From Rhodospirillaceae bacterium (GTDB taxonomy: Bacteria > Pseudomonadota > Alphaproteobacteria > SHVZ01): a stretch of 57,788 bases of DNA. The position numbers were made by a program, and so were the translations under genes. Shown here one piece after another: positions 8,120 through 15,763 of the stretch. Position 1 is the stretch's first letter; each line of letters opens with the position of its first letter. Location of the stretch: NCBI GenBank assembly GCA_016792585.1, contig JAEULB010000057.1:1-57788 (forward strand). The letters are read 5' to 3'. The notes beneath the pieces were generated by a model. The model saw nothing but the letters and a program-made list of their open reading frames with translations. It ran no database searches and was not told the origin of the DNA.

Positions 8120-8857
8120 TCAGACGTCCTGACGCTGGAAGATGTACTGCCGCGCATTGCCGACATGGGCTTCCATCTCGGTCTTGGCGCGCGGAGCGTC
8201 TCGGGAAGCAATGGCGCGGTAGATGCTTTCGTGCTCGAGCCAGACCGAGCGCATGCGCTTCACCGGATCGTCGATACCGTTGTTGCGGACGGCGATGCGC
8301 CCGACTCCGACCAGGTTGGGGATCGCCTCGAGCGTGGTCACGATATAGGGGTTCTGCGTCGCGCGGGCGACCGCGCGGTGGAAGGCGAAGTTGAGATCCG
8401 AGCCGATATGAGGGTTCGCCTCAGCGATCGCGGTCTCGGCGTCGTTCAGCGACTTCTCGATGTCGGCCAGCGCCTCCTTGGTGTGGCGCTCGGCGGCAAG
8501 ATAGGCGGACTGTCCCTCGACGACGATACGGAACTCGTAGAAGGCCTGCATGTCGGCGACGCTGCGGACAGGCTGGTAGATCAGCGATCCCGCTTCAGGG
8601 CCGCGCTCGACGAAGGTGCCGGAGCCCTGCTGCGAGCGCACCACGCCTTCGTCGCGGAGCCTGGCCAGCGCTTCCCGGATCACCGGCCGCGACACCGCGA
8701 AGCGGGTCGCGAGCTCGTTCTCGGTCGGAAGCTTGCAGTGGCGCGGATACTCGCCGCGGACGATCAGGCGCAGGATCTGGTCGTAGACGACATCGCCGAG
8801 CTTCGGACGGCTGCGTCCGTCGGCGGCCGGAAGATCGAAGGGCGAGGCGCTCGTCAT
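8120..8857 (-). CDS. GntR family regulator, FadR/FCD subfamily
   Basis: A 245-residue regulator. Residues about 18-85 are the GntR winged helix (YDQILRLIVRGEYP, then LATRFAVSRPVIREALARLRDEGVV). The C-terminal all-helical FCD ligand-binding domain (about 100-230) shows Asp and His residues consistent with a metal/ligand site (DLNFAFHRAVARAT). Such proteins usually repress a catabolic operon until a carboxylic acid or sugar acid binds. It lies between a TauD-like gene and the ABC importer, all on one strand, and is the obvious candidate regulator of both. Confidence 0.9.
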   Translation of the reverse strand: MTSASPFDLPAADGRSRPKLGDVVYDQILRLIVRGEYPRHCKLPTENELATRFAVSRPVIREALARLRDEGVVRSQQGSGTFVERGPEAGSLIYQPVRSVADMQAFYEFRIVVEGQSAYLAAERHTKEALADIEKSLNDAETAIAEANPHIGSDLNFAFHRAVARATQNPYIVTTLEAIPNLVGVGRIAVRNNGIDDPVKRMRSVWLEHESIYRAIASRDAPRAKTEMEAHVGNARQYIFQRQDV

Positions 8858-8921
8858 CTACCGAGCGGGTGTATCACGGGCGACCCTAAGCCGTCACCGT
8901 CGCGCGGCTATGATTCGAGCG

Positions 8922-9797
8922 CTACTCCGGGCGCGTGCCGCGCGTGCAGAGTCGGTGCATGCGCCGGCGGCCCTGGCCCGCGAAGCTGTCGCGGCGATGC
9001 ATGGTGCAGCGGTTGTCCCAGATGATCAGGTCGCCGACCTGCCACTCCTGCGCCCAGGTGTTCTCGGGCAGCGCCGCATAGGACCAGAGCTCGTCGCAGA
9101 GTGCCTCGCTCTTCGCCAGCGGCAGGCCCGGGATATAGGCGCCGAAGCGGCGGCCGAGGAACAGGGCCTTCCGGCCCGAGACCGGATGCGTGCGGAGGAT
9201 CGGATGGATCGGGCCTGGCATCTCGCGGACGTCGTTGGTCTCGATGTCCTTGTAGCCGGGACGCGTACCGCCCTGCGCGTTGTGGCTCGCCTGATGCTTC
9301 ATCTTGAGCTTGGCGACGCGCTCCTTCAGCGCGTCCGGCATCGCCTCATAGGCCTTGTACATGTTGGCGAACCAGGTGTTGCCGCCGGCTGCCGGCACTT
9401 CGCGCGCCATCAGCATCGTGTACTCGGACGGATAGTCGGTGAACGCGAGGTCGGTGTGCCAGTTGAGCTCGCCGTCGCCATGCTCGCCGATCGCCTCGCC
9501 GTTCTCCTTGACGTTCGAGATGATCGTCATCGCCGGCGACTCGCTCGAGTAGACCTTGCGCGAGCGCGTGTAGTCGGGCGAGGGCTGCAGCGTACCGAGC
9601 CGTTCGGCGAGGCGCGTGAACGCCAAGTCGTCGAGGTTGTATCCGCGGAAACGCAGCACCAGGTGATCGCGGACCGCCTGCTTGATCGTCGCCTCGTCGG
9701 CGGCAGAGAGCGGATCGAGCGAGCCGCCCGTGACTTCGGCGCCGAGTGCGCCGAGCGGACGGATGCGGAGACGTGTCGCTTCAGTGACGATGGTCAT
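8922..9797 (-). CDS. TauD/TfdA family Fe(II)/2-oxoglutarate dioxygenase (first of three)
   Basis: A 291-residue cytosolic dioxygenase. The iron triad is visible as His114-x-Asp116 (WHTDLAF) and His267 (DNRCTMHRR), with Arg residues about 12 positions later for 2-oxoglutarate. Length and motif spacing are those of TauD/TfdA enzymes, which hydroxylate sulfonates, phenoxyacids or related carboxylates and split the product. It is the first gene of a minus-strand run with the GntR regulator and the importer; an 18-bp near-palindrome lies upstream. The real substrate is probably whatever the importer brings in. Confidence 0.9.
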   Translation of the reverse strand: MTIVTEATRLRIRPLGALGAEVTGGSLDPLSAADEATIKQAVRDHLVLRFRGYNLDDLAFTRLAERLGTLQPSPDYTRSRKVYSSESPAMTIISNVKENGEAIGEHGDGELNWHTDLAFTDYPSEYTMLMAREVPAAGGNTWFANMYKAYEAMPDALKERVAKLKMKHQASHNAQGGTRPGYKDIETNDVREMPGPIHPILRTHPVSGRKALFLGRRFGAYIPGLPLAKSEALCDELWSYAALPENTWAQEWQVGDLIIWDNRCTMHRRDSFAGQGRRRMHRLCTRGTRPE

Positions 9798-9857
9798 GGC
9801 GCACTTTCAGGCTTCATGCGGGCGCACGTCGAGCGGGAGCCCGGCCAGCCCTTCTCG

Positions 9858-9879
9858 CACTTGTCCGGAAAAGTGTCAA
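9858..9879 (-). promoter_or_regulatory. 18-bp near-palindromic operator candidate with TTGACA box
   Basis: Positions 9858-9875 read CACTTGTCCGGAAAAGTG, symmetric at 8 of 9 base pairs around a central CCGG. It overlaps a minus-strand TTGACA (9879-9874), 61-82 bp upstream of the TauD-like start. Position and symmetry fit a repressor site, most simply for the adjacent GntR protein. The -10 region is not convincing. Confidence 0.45.
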
Positions 9880-9915
9880 CCTTGTAAAATTCACGAACGA
9901 ATATGACTTCGCCCC

Positions 9916-10632
9916 TCAGCTCCCGAAGCCGATGCGGATCCGCCGATTGTGCCGCCCCTTGTTCTCGACCTTGAGGATGCGGATCGGCCGCGAGTTGCCG
10001 GTCGAGGCGAGATGGGTTCCGCCGCAGGCCTGGCGATCGAGGCCGGCGATCTCGACGACGCGCACCATGCCGTCCTCGGTCGGCGGCGGTGCCACCGAGC
10101 GCGAGCGGAGCAGCCCCTTCTCTTCCTGCGCCGCCTCGAAAAGGACGTAGGACGTGACGACCTTGAGGTCCTGACGGATCGTGTCGTTGATCCTGGGCTC
10201 AAGGGCGCGGAGCTTGTCGTTGTCGGCACCCGGAAGGTCGAGGTCGATGCGCGCGGTGCCGTCGCCGTTCATCTGCGCGCCGGTCACCAGTGCCCCGTCG
10301 AAGCCCTGGAAGGCGAGCGCGTTGATGATGTGCAGAGCGGTGTGCAGCTCGCGCTGCATCTGCCGGAACGCCGGATCGACCGCGACCTCGACCGAACCTG
10401 AGACCTCGACCGGTGCCGCCAGCAGATGCCAGAGATGGCCGTCGGCCATGTCGAATCCCGAGACCGCGGCCTCGCCGCCGCTCCAGCGGATCGCGCCGCG
10501 ATCGGGAAGCTGGCCGCCGCCGCCCGGATAGAATGGCGAACGAACGAGCCGGACGCGGCCCTGGCGCGCCTCGATGACATCGCTTGCGACCGTCAGGGTC
10601 TCGGGGTTCTCGTGGCAAAAATAGCGAGGCAT
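9916..10632 (-). CDS. alaX: AlaX-type alanyl-tRNA editing protein
   Basis: A 238-residue stand-alone homologue of the AlaRS editing domain, which deacylates Ser- or Gly-mischarged tRNA-Ala in trans. Both zinc motifs are present: HxxxH in HTALHIINAL and CxxxH in QACGGTHLA. The glycine-rich GGGGQLPDRG element before them marks the longer AlaX-M type. It lies 30 bp downstream of an AraC-type regulator on the same strand and may be co-transcribed with it. Confidence 0.9.
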   Translation of the reverse strand: MPRYFCHENPETLTVASDVIEARQGRVRLVRSPFYPGGGGQLPDRGAIRWSGGEAAVSGFDMADGHLWHLLAAPVEVSGSVEVAVDPAFRQMQRELHTALHIINALAFQGFDGALVTGAQMNGDGTARIDLDLPGADNDKLRALEPRINDTIRQDLKVVTSYVLFEAAQEEKGLLRSRSVAPPPTEDGMVRVVEIAGLDRQACGGTHLASTGNSRPIRILKVENKGRHNRRIRIGFGS

Positions 10633-10662
10633 GGCGCCAGGATGCCGGAAGACCCGCCGTCG

Positions 10663-11514
10663 CTATTGGTGGAAATTGCGGCCGGCCTGCTCCCTGGTGG
10701 CGCGGGCAAACTGAAGCGGCGTTACGCCATAGCAGCGCTTGAGATGCTTGGTCAGCGCGCTCTGATCGTAGAACCCGGCAGAGGTCGCGGCCTCGGCGAC
10801 GGGCATCCCCGCCTTCAGCGCGTCCATCGCCGCCTTGAGCCGAAGCTGCACCAAGTAAGCGTGCGGGGTGAGCCCGGTCTCACGCTTGAAGAGGGCGATG
10901 AGCTGGAACGGCGTGAGGGCGGCCGCCTCGCCCAGCATCTCCAGGCTGAGTGGGTCGGCTGGCCGGTCCTGCATCATCTCGAGCACGCGTTCCAGCCGCC
11001 TCTGTTCGCGAGGCGCGGCGAGATGCTCGGGGCGCCCAGTGCCATGACGATGCACCAGAGCTCCAAAGCTTTCGAGCAGCAGCTCCCGCGTCCGAAGGGA
11101 GTCGGCGCCGGCATCCAGCGCTTGATGCACGTCGAGGAAAGCCTGGATAAGGTCCGCATCGGTGAAGAGGTTGGTCGCGAAATGCGGCGCTCGTGGAAGT
11201 CCAAGGCTTTCGAGCTCCGCAGCCGCCCGGCGGTCGAGGTAGAAGGACCGATAACGCCAGCGGCGGCTACGTCCCATTCGGCCCGAGTGCGGCTCGCCCG
11301 GATTGAAGACCAGGAGCCCGGACGGCGTCGCCTCGCCGATGGCGCCCCGGCTGGCGAACTCGGCCCCGCCGGCTTCGGTCATCGCGATGACGAAGCCGTC
11401 ATGGGCATGTGGGGCGTAGTCGTGGGCCGTGAAGTCCGCGTGGAGGCAGCTAAGCCCTTCCAAGTGCGGGTCTTCCCAATATCTCGTCCGGTTGTGCGGG
11501 TCGCTTCGCGCCAC
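10663..11514 (-). CDS. AraC family transcriptional regulator
   Basis: A 283-residue regulator with an N-terminal cupin sensing domain (about 25-115, including HDGFVIAMTEAG and FNPGEPHSG) and a C-terminal double helix-turn-helix AraC domain (about 175-275, with LTPFQLIALFKRETGLTPHAYL and the FYDQSALTKHLKRCYGVTP signature). The start is GTG at 11514, preceded by AAGGA at good spacing. The nearest candidate target is alaX directly downstream; regulators of this build often control nearby exporters, but none is adjacent here. Confidence 0.88.
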   Translation of the reverse strand: MARSDPHNRTRYWEDPHLEGLSCLHADFTAHDYAPHAHDGFVIAMTEAGGAEFASRGAIGEATPSGLLVFNPGEPHSGRMGRSRRWRYRSFYLDRRAAAELESLGLPRAPHFATNLFTDADLIQAFLDVHQALDAGADSLRTRELLLESFGALVHRHGTGRPEHLAAPREQRRLERVLEMMQDRPADPLSLEMLGEAAALTPFQLIALFKRETGLTPHAYLVQLRLKAAMDALKAGMPVAEAATSAGFYDQSALTKHLKRCYGVTPLQFARATREQAGRNFHQ

Positions 11515-11582
11515 GACGCTTCCTTAACGATCGGGCCCTCAGGATGGCGGGGTTCAGACGTTTCGTGGCGAAAAATTTTGGG

Positions 11583-11613
11583 TTGACGGATACATTTTCA
11601 CAAAAGATAAATA
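11583..11613 (+). promoter_or_regulatory. Candidate sigma-70-type promoter in an AT-rich island
   Basis: TTGACG at 11583-11588 is followed, after 17-19 bases, by GATAAATA (11606-11613), giving plausible -10 hexamers. The surrounding 11568-11632 is far more AT-rich than the rest of the window. It would drive the small plus-strand gene beginning at 11672; the island may also serve the divergent AraC gene. Confidence 0.45.
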
Positions 11614-11671
11614 AAATACGTTTTAAATGATCGTCGACGCGTAAGCGCACGTTTAGCGGCGGGGGCTGCCG

Positions 11672-11914
11672 GTGTCAGGGATGGGGTTGAAGCAGTCGGC
11701 GCGCGAGATCCTGCTCGAGGCCATCAAGGTCGTCGTCGGCCGCGACTCCGACGTCGCCCGCTACCTGATCCGCGCGATCAATTCCGACGATCCCCTCGAC
11801 CTGCTTCTGGCCCAGGCCGCTTTCGACGAACTCGAAGGGCATATCAAGCGAGCCGTGGCGCAGGAGATCGAAAGCGGCTCCCGCGCTTACCGCCAGCGAA
11901 TGCAGGCCGCCTAG
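11672..11914 (+). CDS. Small protein of unknown function (80 aa)
   Basis: I do not recognise this 80-residue protein. It is mostly alpha-helical and charged (AREILLEAIKVVVGRD, FDELEGHIKRAVAQEIESG), with no signal peptide or membrane segment. It has its own AT-rich upstream region with a promoter-like sequence, which favours a real, independently expressed gene. Its stop overlaps by 4 bp the stop of the convergent PAS-protein gene. Confidence 0.6.
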   Translation: MSGMGLKQSAREILLEAIKVVVGRDSDVARYLIRAINSDDPLDLLLAQAAFDELEGHIKRAVAQEIESGSRAYRQRMQAA

Positions 11915-13317
11915 CTACCCTCGTCCATCTGACGTCTTGCGTCGCTCCCGCCGATCAGCGGCTGGGCAGCCGGCAACCCGCAAACGACCATGCCCCCGCC
12001 GTCAACGGGATGGCAGATGAGCTTGGCCGGGCGCCCGCTCGGCAAGGCAAGAAGGATCTCGCCTCCGGAAGCGGACGACTTTGCGACGGCGCGGCTAGCC
12101 AGGTCCCAAGGAGCTCCGGCCCCCAGATCACCGCGCTGCGCGAGGACTCTCAAAAGACTTTCGAACGTCATCTCCTTCGTCTGAGACGAATCGCCCAGCT
12201 CGATCGCCTCGACGAAGCGTCCGCTCCGCGCCACGACCGAGCCATCCGCCGCAAACACGGCGATACCGATCTTGACGGCGTCGAGTGTCCCTCTGAGCAG
12301 TCGCGCCGACTGCAGCAGCTCCTGCTCGCGTTCCATCTGCGCGGAAATGTCGACGGCAACCAGGACGCTGCCACCGTCCGGCGTCGCTGCCCTGCGGACC
12401 GTGAATGTACGTCCGTCCGGCAGGACGGCCTCGAACTCCACGCCGTCCGGACCGGTCGGCAATGCCGAATGCGTACCCTCGGCCTCGACCAGCCGTGGCG
12501 AGCGGTGACGGGAAAGGCGTTCCATGAGGTCTTCGAAGCGAAGGCTCGGTTCCGGTGCACGGCTCCCGGAGGCGCCATAGTCCGCATGATAGGCGGCGTT
12601 CCCCCGGATCAGGTTGCCGTCGGCGTCGAACAGGGCGATCTGTGCCGGCATGGTCTCGACCGCGGCCGCCAGCCGATCCTCGGCGCGGCGCGTCTCGTAC
12701 TGAAAACGGCGAAGGGCACCGACCACGAGGCAGACCGCGATGATCACGGCCAGTCCCTGCGTCAGCAGAAAGTACCAGGGAACCAGCGTCGGGTTGGCGA
12801 GCGTCAGCGGGTACAGGAACTCGACCAGTCCCCATAGCGCGAAGGGCGGCACGGCCAGGTTCAGGTTGAGGACGGCGCGGCGCCGATGCTCGCGAAACAG
12901 CGTGATCGATGTCGCCACCAAAGCCCCGCCGGCGAGAAAGTGCAGCGGCACCGAAAGCAGCACGAGATCGAAACGGACGAAGACGAAGATCGCCGCCCAG
13001 GCGACGACGACCCCGATGCCGCCCGCCAGCACCAGACGGCCGGGCTGGAAGCCGATAAGCCTGCCGACGCCGACCAGCAGGAGAACGGCAGCGGATGCCT
13101 GCAGGGCCTCGGCGCCGAACAGCGCGGGCGGCAATCCGATCCAGGGCTGTAGGCTGCGCCAGACGAACCTAAGCGTGCCGAGGGCGAAGGCGAGCGACCA
13201 CCAGCCGAACGCAGAGGGTGCGTCCGGCAGACGGCGAAGCTGTGCCATCACGTAGCAAAGTATGGCGCAGCTGAGGCCAGAACCCAGCAGGACCGTGGTC
13301 AGGGAAAGACTGGGCAA
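11911..13317 (-). CDS. Membrane PAS-domain sensor without a visible output domain
   Basis: The N-terminal half has about seven hydrophobic segments (from LTTVLLGSGLSCAILCYVM to FLLTQGLAVIIAVCLVVGAL), as in 7TM sensory modules. A charged linker (RRFQYETRRAEDRLAAAVETM) leads to a PAS domain starting at PAQIALFDADGNLI and a second PAS-like segment before the C-terminus. No histidine-kinase, GGDEF or EAL domain follows, so it is an unusual sensor or a truncated one. The start is uncertain: TTG at 13317 with GGAGG ten bases upstream fits the first hydrophobic segment; in-frame ATGs at 13464 and 13491 would add 49-58 Ser/Arg-rich residues, and the latter would overlap the divergent gene. Confidence 0.7.
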   Translation of the reverse strand: MPSLSLTTVLLGSGLSCAILCYVMAQLRRLPDAPSAFGWWSLAFALGTLRFVWRSLQPWIGLPPALFGAEALQASAAVLLLVGVGRLIGFQPGRLVLAGGIGVVVAWAAIFVFVRFDLVLLSVPLHFLAGGALVATSITLFREHRRRAVLNLNLAVPPFALWGLVEFLYPLTLANPTLVPWYFLLTQGLAVIIAVCLVVGALRRFQYETRRAEDRLAAAVETMPAQIALFDADGNLIRGNAAYHADYGASGSRAPEPSLRFEDLMERLSRHRSPRLVEAEGTHSALPTGPDGVEFEAVLPDGRTFTVRRAATPDGGSVLVAVDISAQMEREQELLQSARLLRGTLDAVKIGIAVFAADGSVVARSGRFVEAIELGDSSQTKEMTFESLLRVLAQRGDLGAGAPWDLASRAVAKSSASGGEILLALPSGRPAKLICHPVDGGGMVVCGLPAAQPLIGGSDARRQMDEGS

Positions 13318-13489
13318 TACCCTCGTGCCTCCGGATCGTGTCAGGATTTTATGCCGGGTTAGGAAGCGCGAGACAACAGCTGGGGGATCGGCGGATTTCG
13401 CCGAACGCGCCCAATCTGGCAAGCGAATGGAAGCGCGCGCTATTCTCGGCGCGGATCCGCCCATCGAATGATCGCCATTGGAGAGCCTC

Positions 13490-14512
13490 ATGGCCGCTGA
13501 GAAATCGCATCTCTGGACCGAAGTCGACTACGACGCCGACGGCAAGCAGGTGGGCTACATCCACCTGCCGCATTCGGTGACGCGCTCGGCCTACGGCACG
13601 CTGGCGATCCCGCTGACCGTGATCAAGAACGGCAAAGGGCCGACCGCCCTCTTGATGGCCGGCAACCACGGCGACGAGTACGAAGGCCAGGTCACGCTCT
13701 GCAAGCTGATCCGCGAGATCGAGCCCAAGGACATCAGGGGCCGCCTCATCATCATGCCCGCGGCGAACATGCCGGCGGCGATGGCCGGTGCGCGCGTGTC
13801 GCCGATCGACGACGGCAACCTGAACCGCGCCTTCCCCGGCTCGCCCAGCATGAGCGTCACCTACCAGATCGCGCACTACCTCGACACGGTGGTGGTGCCG
13901 AAAGCCGAGGTCTGGTTCGACCTGCATTCGGGCGGCGGCTCGCTCGCCTACGTGCCGTTCGCGTCGGTCTCCACCTCGGGCAACAAGAAGCTCGACCAGC
14001 GCTCGCTCGAGCTGCTGCGGGTCTTCGGCTCGCCGGTCAGCCTGGTGTGGACCTACCTGCCGGACTCGCGCCTAGCCCACTCGTCGGCGCACCGCAACAA
14101 CGTCATCTATCTCGGCGGCGAATTCGGCGGCGGCGCCTCGGTCAATCCCGACGGCTGCAAGCTCACCTATGACGGCACCGTGCGCGCGCTCGCGCACATG
14201 GGCATCCTCAAGGACACCAAGAAGTTCAAGATCGGCAAGGCGCCGGAGAAGGTGCGCTGGATGGAGCTGCTCGGCCAGAGCTACTACGTCTATGCGCCGG
14301 ACCACGGCCTTTTCGAGCCGGCGGTGAAGCTTGGCTCGATGGTGAAGAAGGGCCAGCTCGCCGGCCTCACGCACTTCGTCGACAACCCCGGCCGCGAGCC
14401 GGTGCCGGCCTACTTCAAGGACAGCGGCCTGGTGATCTGCCAGCGCCATTACGGGCGCGTCGAGCGCGGCGACTGCGTCGCGCACCTCGCGACCGATCGC
14501 TCCGAGCCGTAG
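13490..14512 (+). CDS. Succinylglutamate desuccinylase/aspartoacylase family deacylase (DoeB-like)
   Basis: A 340-residue zinc amidohydrolase. The M14-like metal motif HxxE is in GNHGDEYEG, the third ligand is in DLHSGGGS, and NLNRAFPGSP is the substrate-binding loop. The overall pattern resembles DoeB, which removes acetate from N-acetyl-diaminobutyrate in ectoine breakdown. No other ectoine-degradation gene is nearby, so the acyl-amino-acid substrate is open. ATG at 13490 is preceded by GGAG; an in-frame TTG 12 bases earlier is less likely. It converges with the enolase-superfamily gene across a strong hairpin. Confidence 0.83.
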   Translation: MAAEKSHLWTEVDYDADGKQVGYIHLPHSVTRSAYGTLAIPLTVIKNGKGPTALLMAGNHGDEYEGQVTLCKLIREIEPKDIRGRLIIMPAANMPAAMAGARVSPIDDGNLNRAFPGSPSMSVTYQIAHYLDTVVVPKAEVWFDLHSGGGSLAYVPFASVSTSGNKKLDQRSLELLRVFGSPVSLVWTYLPDSRLAHSSAHRNNVIYLGGEFGGGASVNPDGCKLTYDGTVRALAHMGILKDTKKFKIGKAPEKVRWMELLGQSYYVYAPDHGLFEPAVKLGSMVKKGQLAGLTHFVDNPGREPVPAYFKDSGLVICQRHYGRVERGDCVAHLATDRSEP

Positions 14513-14516
14513 TCGT

Positions 14517-14553
14517 CATGCACCCTCCCCCGCAAAGCGGGAAAGGGTGCATG
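14517..14553. terminator. Bidirectional hairpin between convergent genes
   Basis: A 10-bp perfect stem (14517-14526 with 14544-14553) encloses a second stem (CCCGC 14529-14533 with GCGGG 14537-14541). It sits exactly in the gap between two convergent stop codons. There is no T tract on either side. Its CCCTCCCCCGC...GCGGG core resembles short intergenic palindromes dispersed in some alphaproteobacterial genomes. Confidence 0.6.
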
Positions 14554-14559
14554 AAGGTG

Positions 14560-15744
14560 TTACTTCCTCAACACCGGCGTCTCATAGAGCGACTTGCCGC
14601 CGACCTTGATCGAGACGTCGACCAGGAACGGCTTCAGCGCGTCGGCGTCGACTTCCATGCCGAGGCCGGGCGCGTCGGGCGCGCGGACCTGGCCGTTCTT
14701 GTCGCGGCCGATCTGGTTCCTCGTGATCGCCTTGGCCACTGTCTTGAGCTCGACCGGGTACTCGCAGATCTCGTGGTCCTTCATCCCGGCATAGGGCTGG
14801 AGCGAGGCCGAGAGCTGGAGATGCGAGGTGAAGGTGTGGTTGACGAAGGTCACTCCCTTCTTCTTCGCGTAATCGGCCGCCTGCTTCGCCGGCGTGATGC
14901 CGCCGATGCGCCCGGCGTCGATCTGGATGAAGCTGAGTCCCGCGATGTCCATCATCTGCTTGGCCATCAGATAGGTGTAGGCGCCTTCGCCGCCGGCGAG
15001 CTTCACCTTCGGCGTCTTCTTCGACAGCGCCTTGAACTCGGTCAGCGCGTCGCGGTCGAGCGGCTCCTCGTACCAGGTGGCTTTCGCCTCCTTCAGCGCC
15101 GGGAGACGCTTCGCCGCCCTCTCGACGTCGTCGCCGAAGACGCAGCCCGCATCGACCAGCAGGATCCCGTCCTTGCCGAGGCCCTCGCGCGCCGCCATCA
15201 GATGATCGGCGTCGTCCTTCACCGTGGTCATGCCGAAATTGCTCCAGCCGAACTTGCTGGCCCGGTAGCCGTCGGCGACGACCGCCTTCGCCTTGTTCAG
15301 CGTCTCCTGCGGCGTGAGGCCGAAGAGCTGCGAGGCGTAAGGCGTCTTCGGCCACGACTTCTTGTATCCCAGGATCTTCCAGACCGGCTCCTGGCGCATG
15401 TGCCCGAGCAGGTCCCACAGCGCCTCGTCGATGCCCGAGAGCGTGTGATCGGTCTGCAGGATGTCGAGCGAGCGGCGCTTCACCGTGTCGTTGATGCGCT
15501 TGATGTCCTCGGGGCTGTTCAGCTCCTGGCCCATCACCGAGGTCTTGATCGGATGGCAGAAGCCGTGGGACATCGGCGCGATCCAGGAGGCGATCGACGG
15601 CAGCGGCGCCGCCTCCGCTTCGCCCCAGCCGACCTTGCCGCCGGCGGACACGCGCACGAGAAGTGCGTCCTGGCTGCCGTCCGAGATGTCCTCGACCACC
15701 GGCATGGAGACATAGAAGAGATCGACGGACTCGATCTTCGGCAT
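14560..15744 (-). CDS. Mandelate racemase/muconate-lactonizing enzyme family protein (enolase superfamily)
   Basis: A 394-residue enolase-superfamily enzyme with the N-terminal capping domain (1-130) and TIM barrel. Metal ligands follow the usual order: Asp in LLVDAGCVF, Glu in WYEEPLD, Glu in LAGGEGA. The GYRASKFGW segment holds a lysine-region motif, and NHTFTSHLQL near the end holds a candidate catalytic His. These enzymes racemise, dehydrate or cycloisomerise carboxylates after alpha-proton abstraction. ATG at 15744 has GAGGAAA upstream; a longer start would run into the GGT gene 19 bp away, with which it is probably co-transcribed. Confidence 0.88.
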   Translation of the reverse strand: MPKIESVDLFYVSMPVVEDISDGSQDALLVRVSAGGKVGWGEAEAAPLPSIASWIAPMSHGFCHPIKTSVMGQELNSPEDIKRINDTVKRRSLDILQTDHTLSGIDEALWDLLGHMRQEPVWKILGYKKSWPKTPYASQLFGLTPQETLNKAKAVVADGYRASKFGWSNFGMTTVKDDADHLMAAREGLGKDGILLVDAGCVFGDDVERAAKRLPALKEAKATWYEEPLDRDALTEFKALSKKTPKVKLAGGEGAYTYLMAKQMMDIAGLSFIQIDAGRIGGITPAKQAADYAKKKGVTFVNHTFTSHLQLSASLQPYAGMKDHEICEYPVELKTVAKAITRNQIGRDKNGQVRAPDAPGLGMEVDADALKPFLVDVSIKVGGKSLYETPVLRK

Positions 15745-15763
15745 GGTTTCCTCGGATTCCTTC

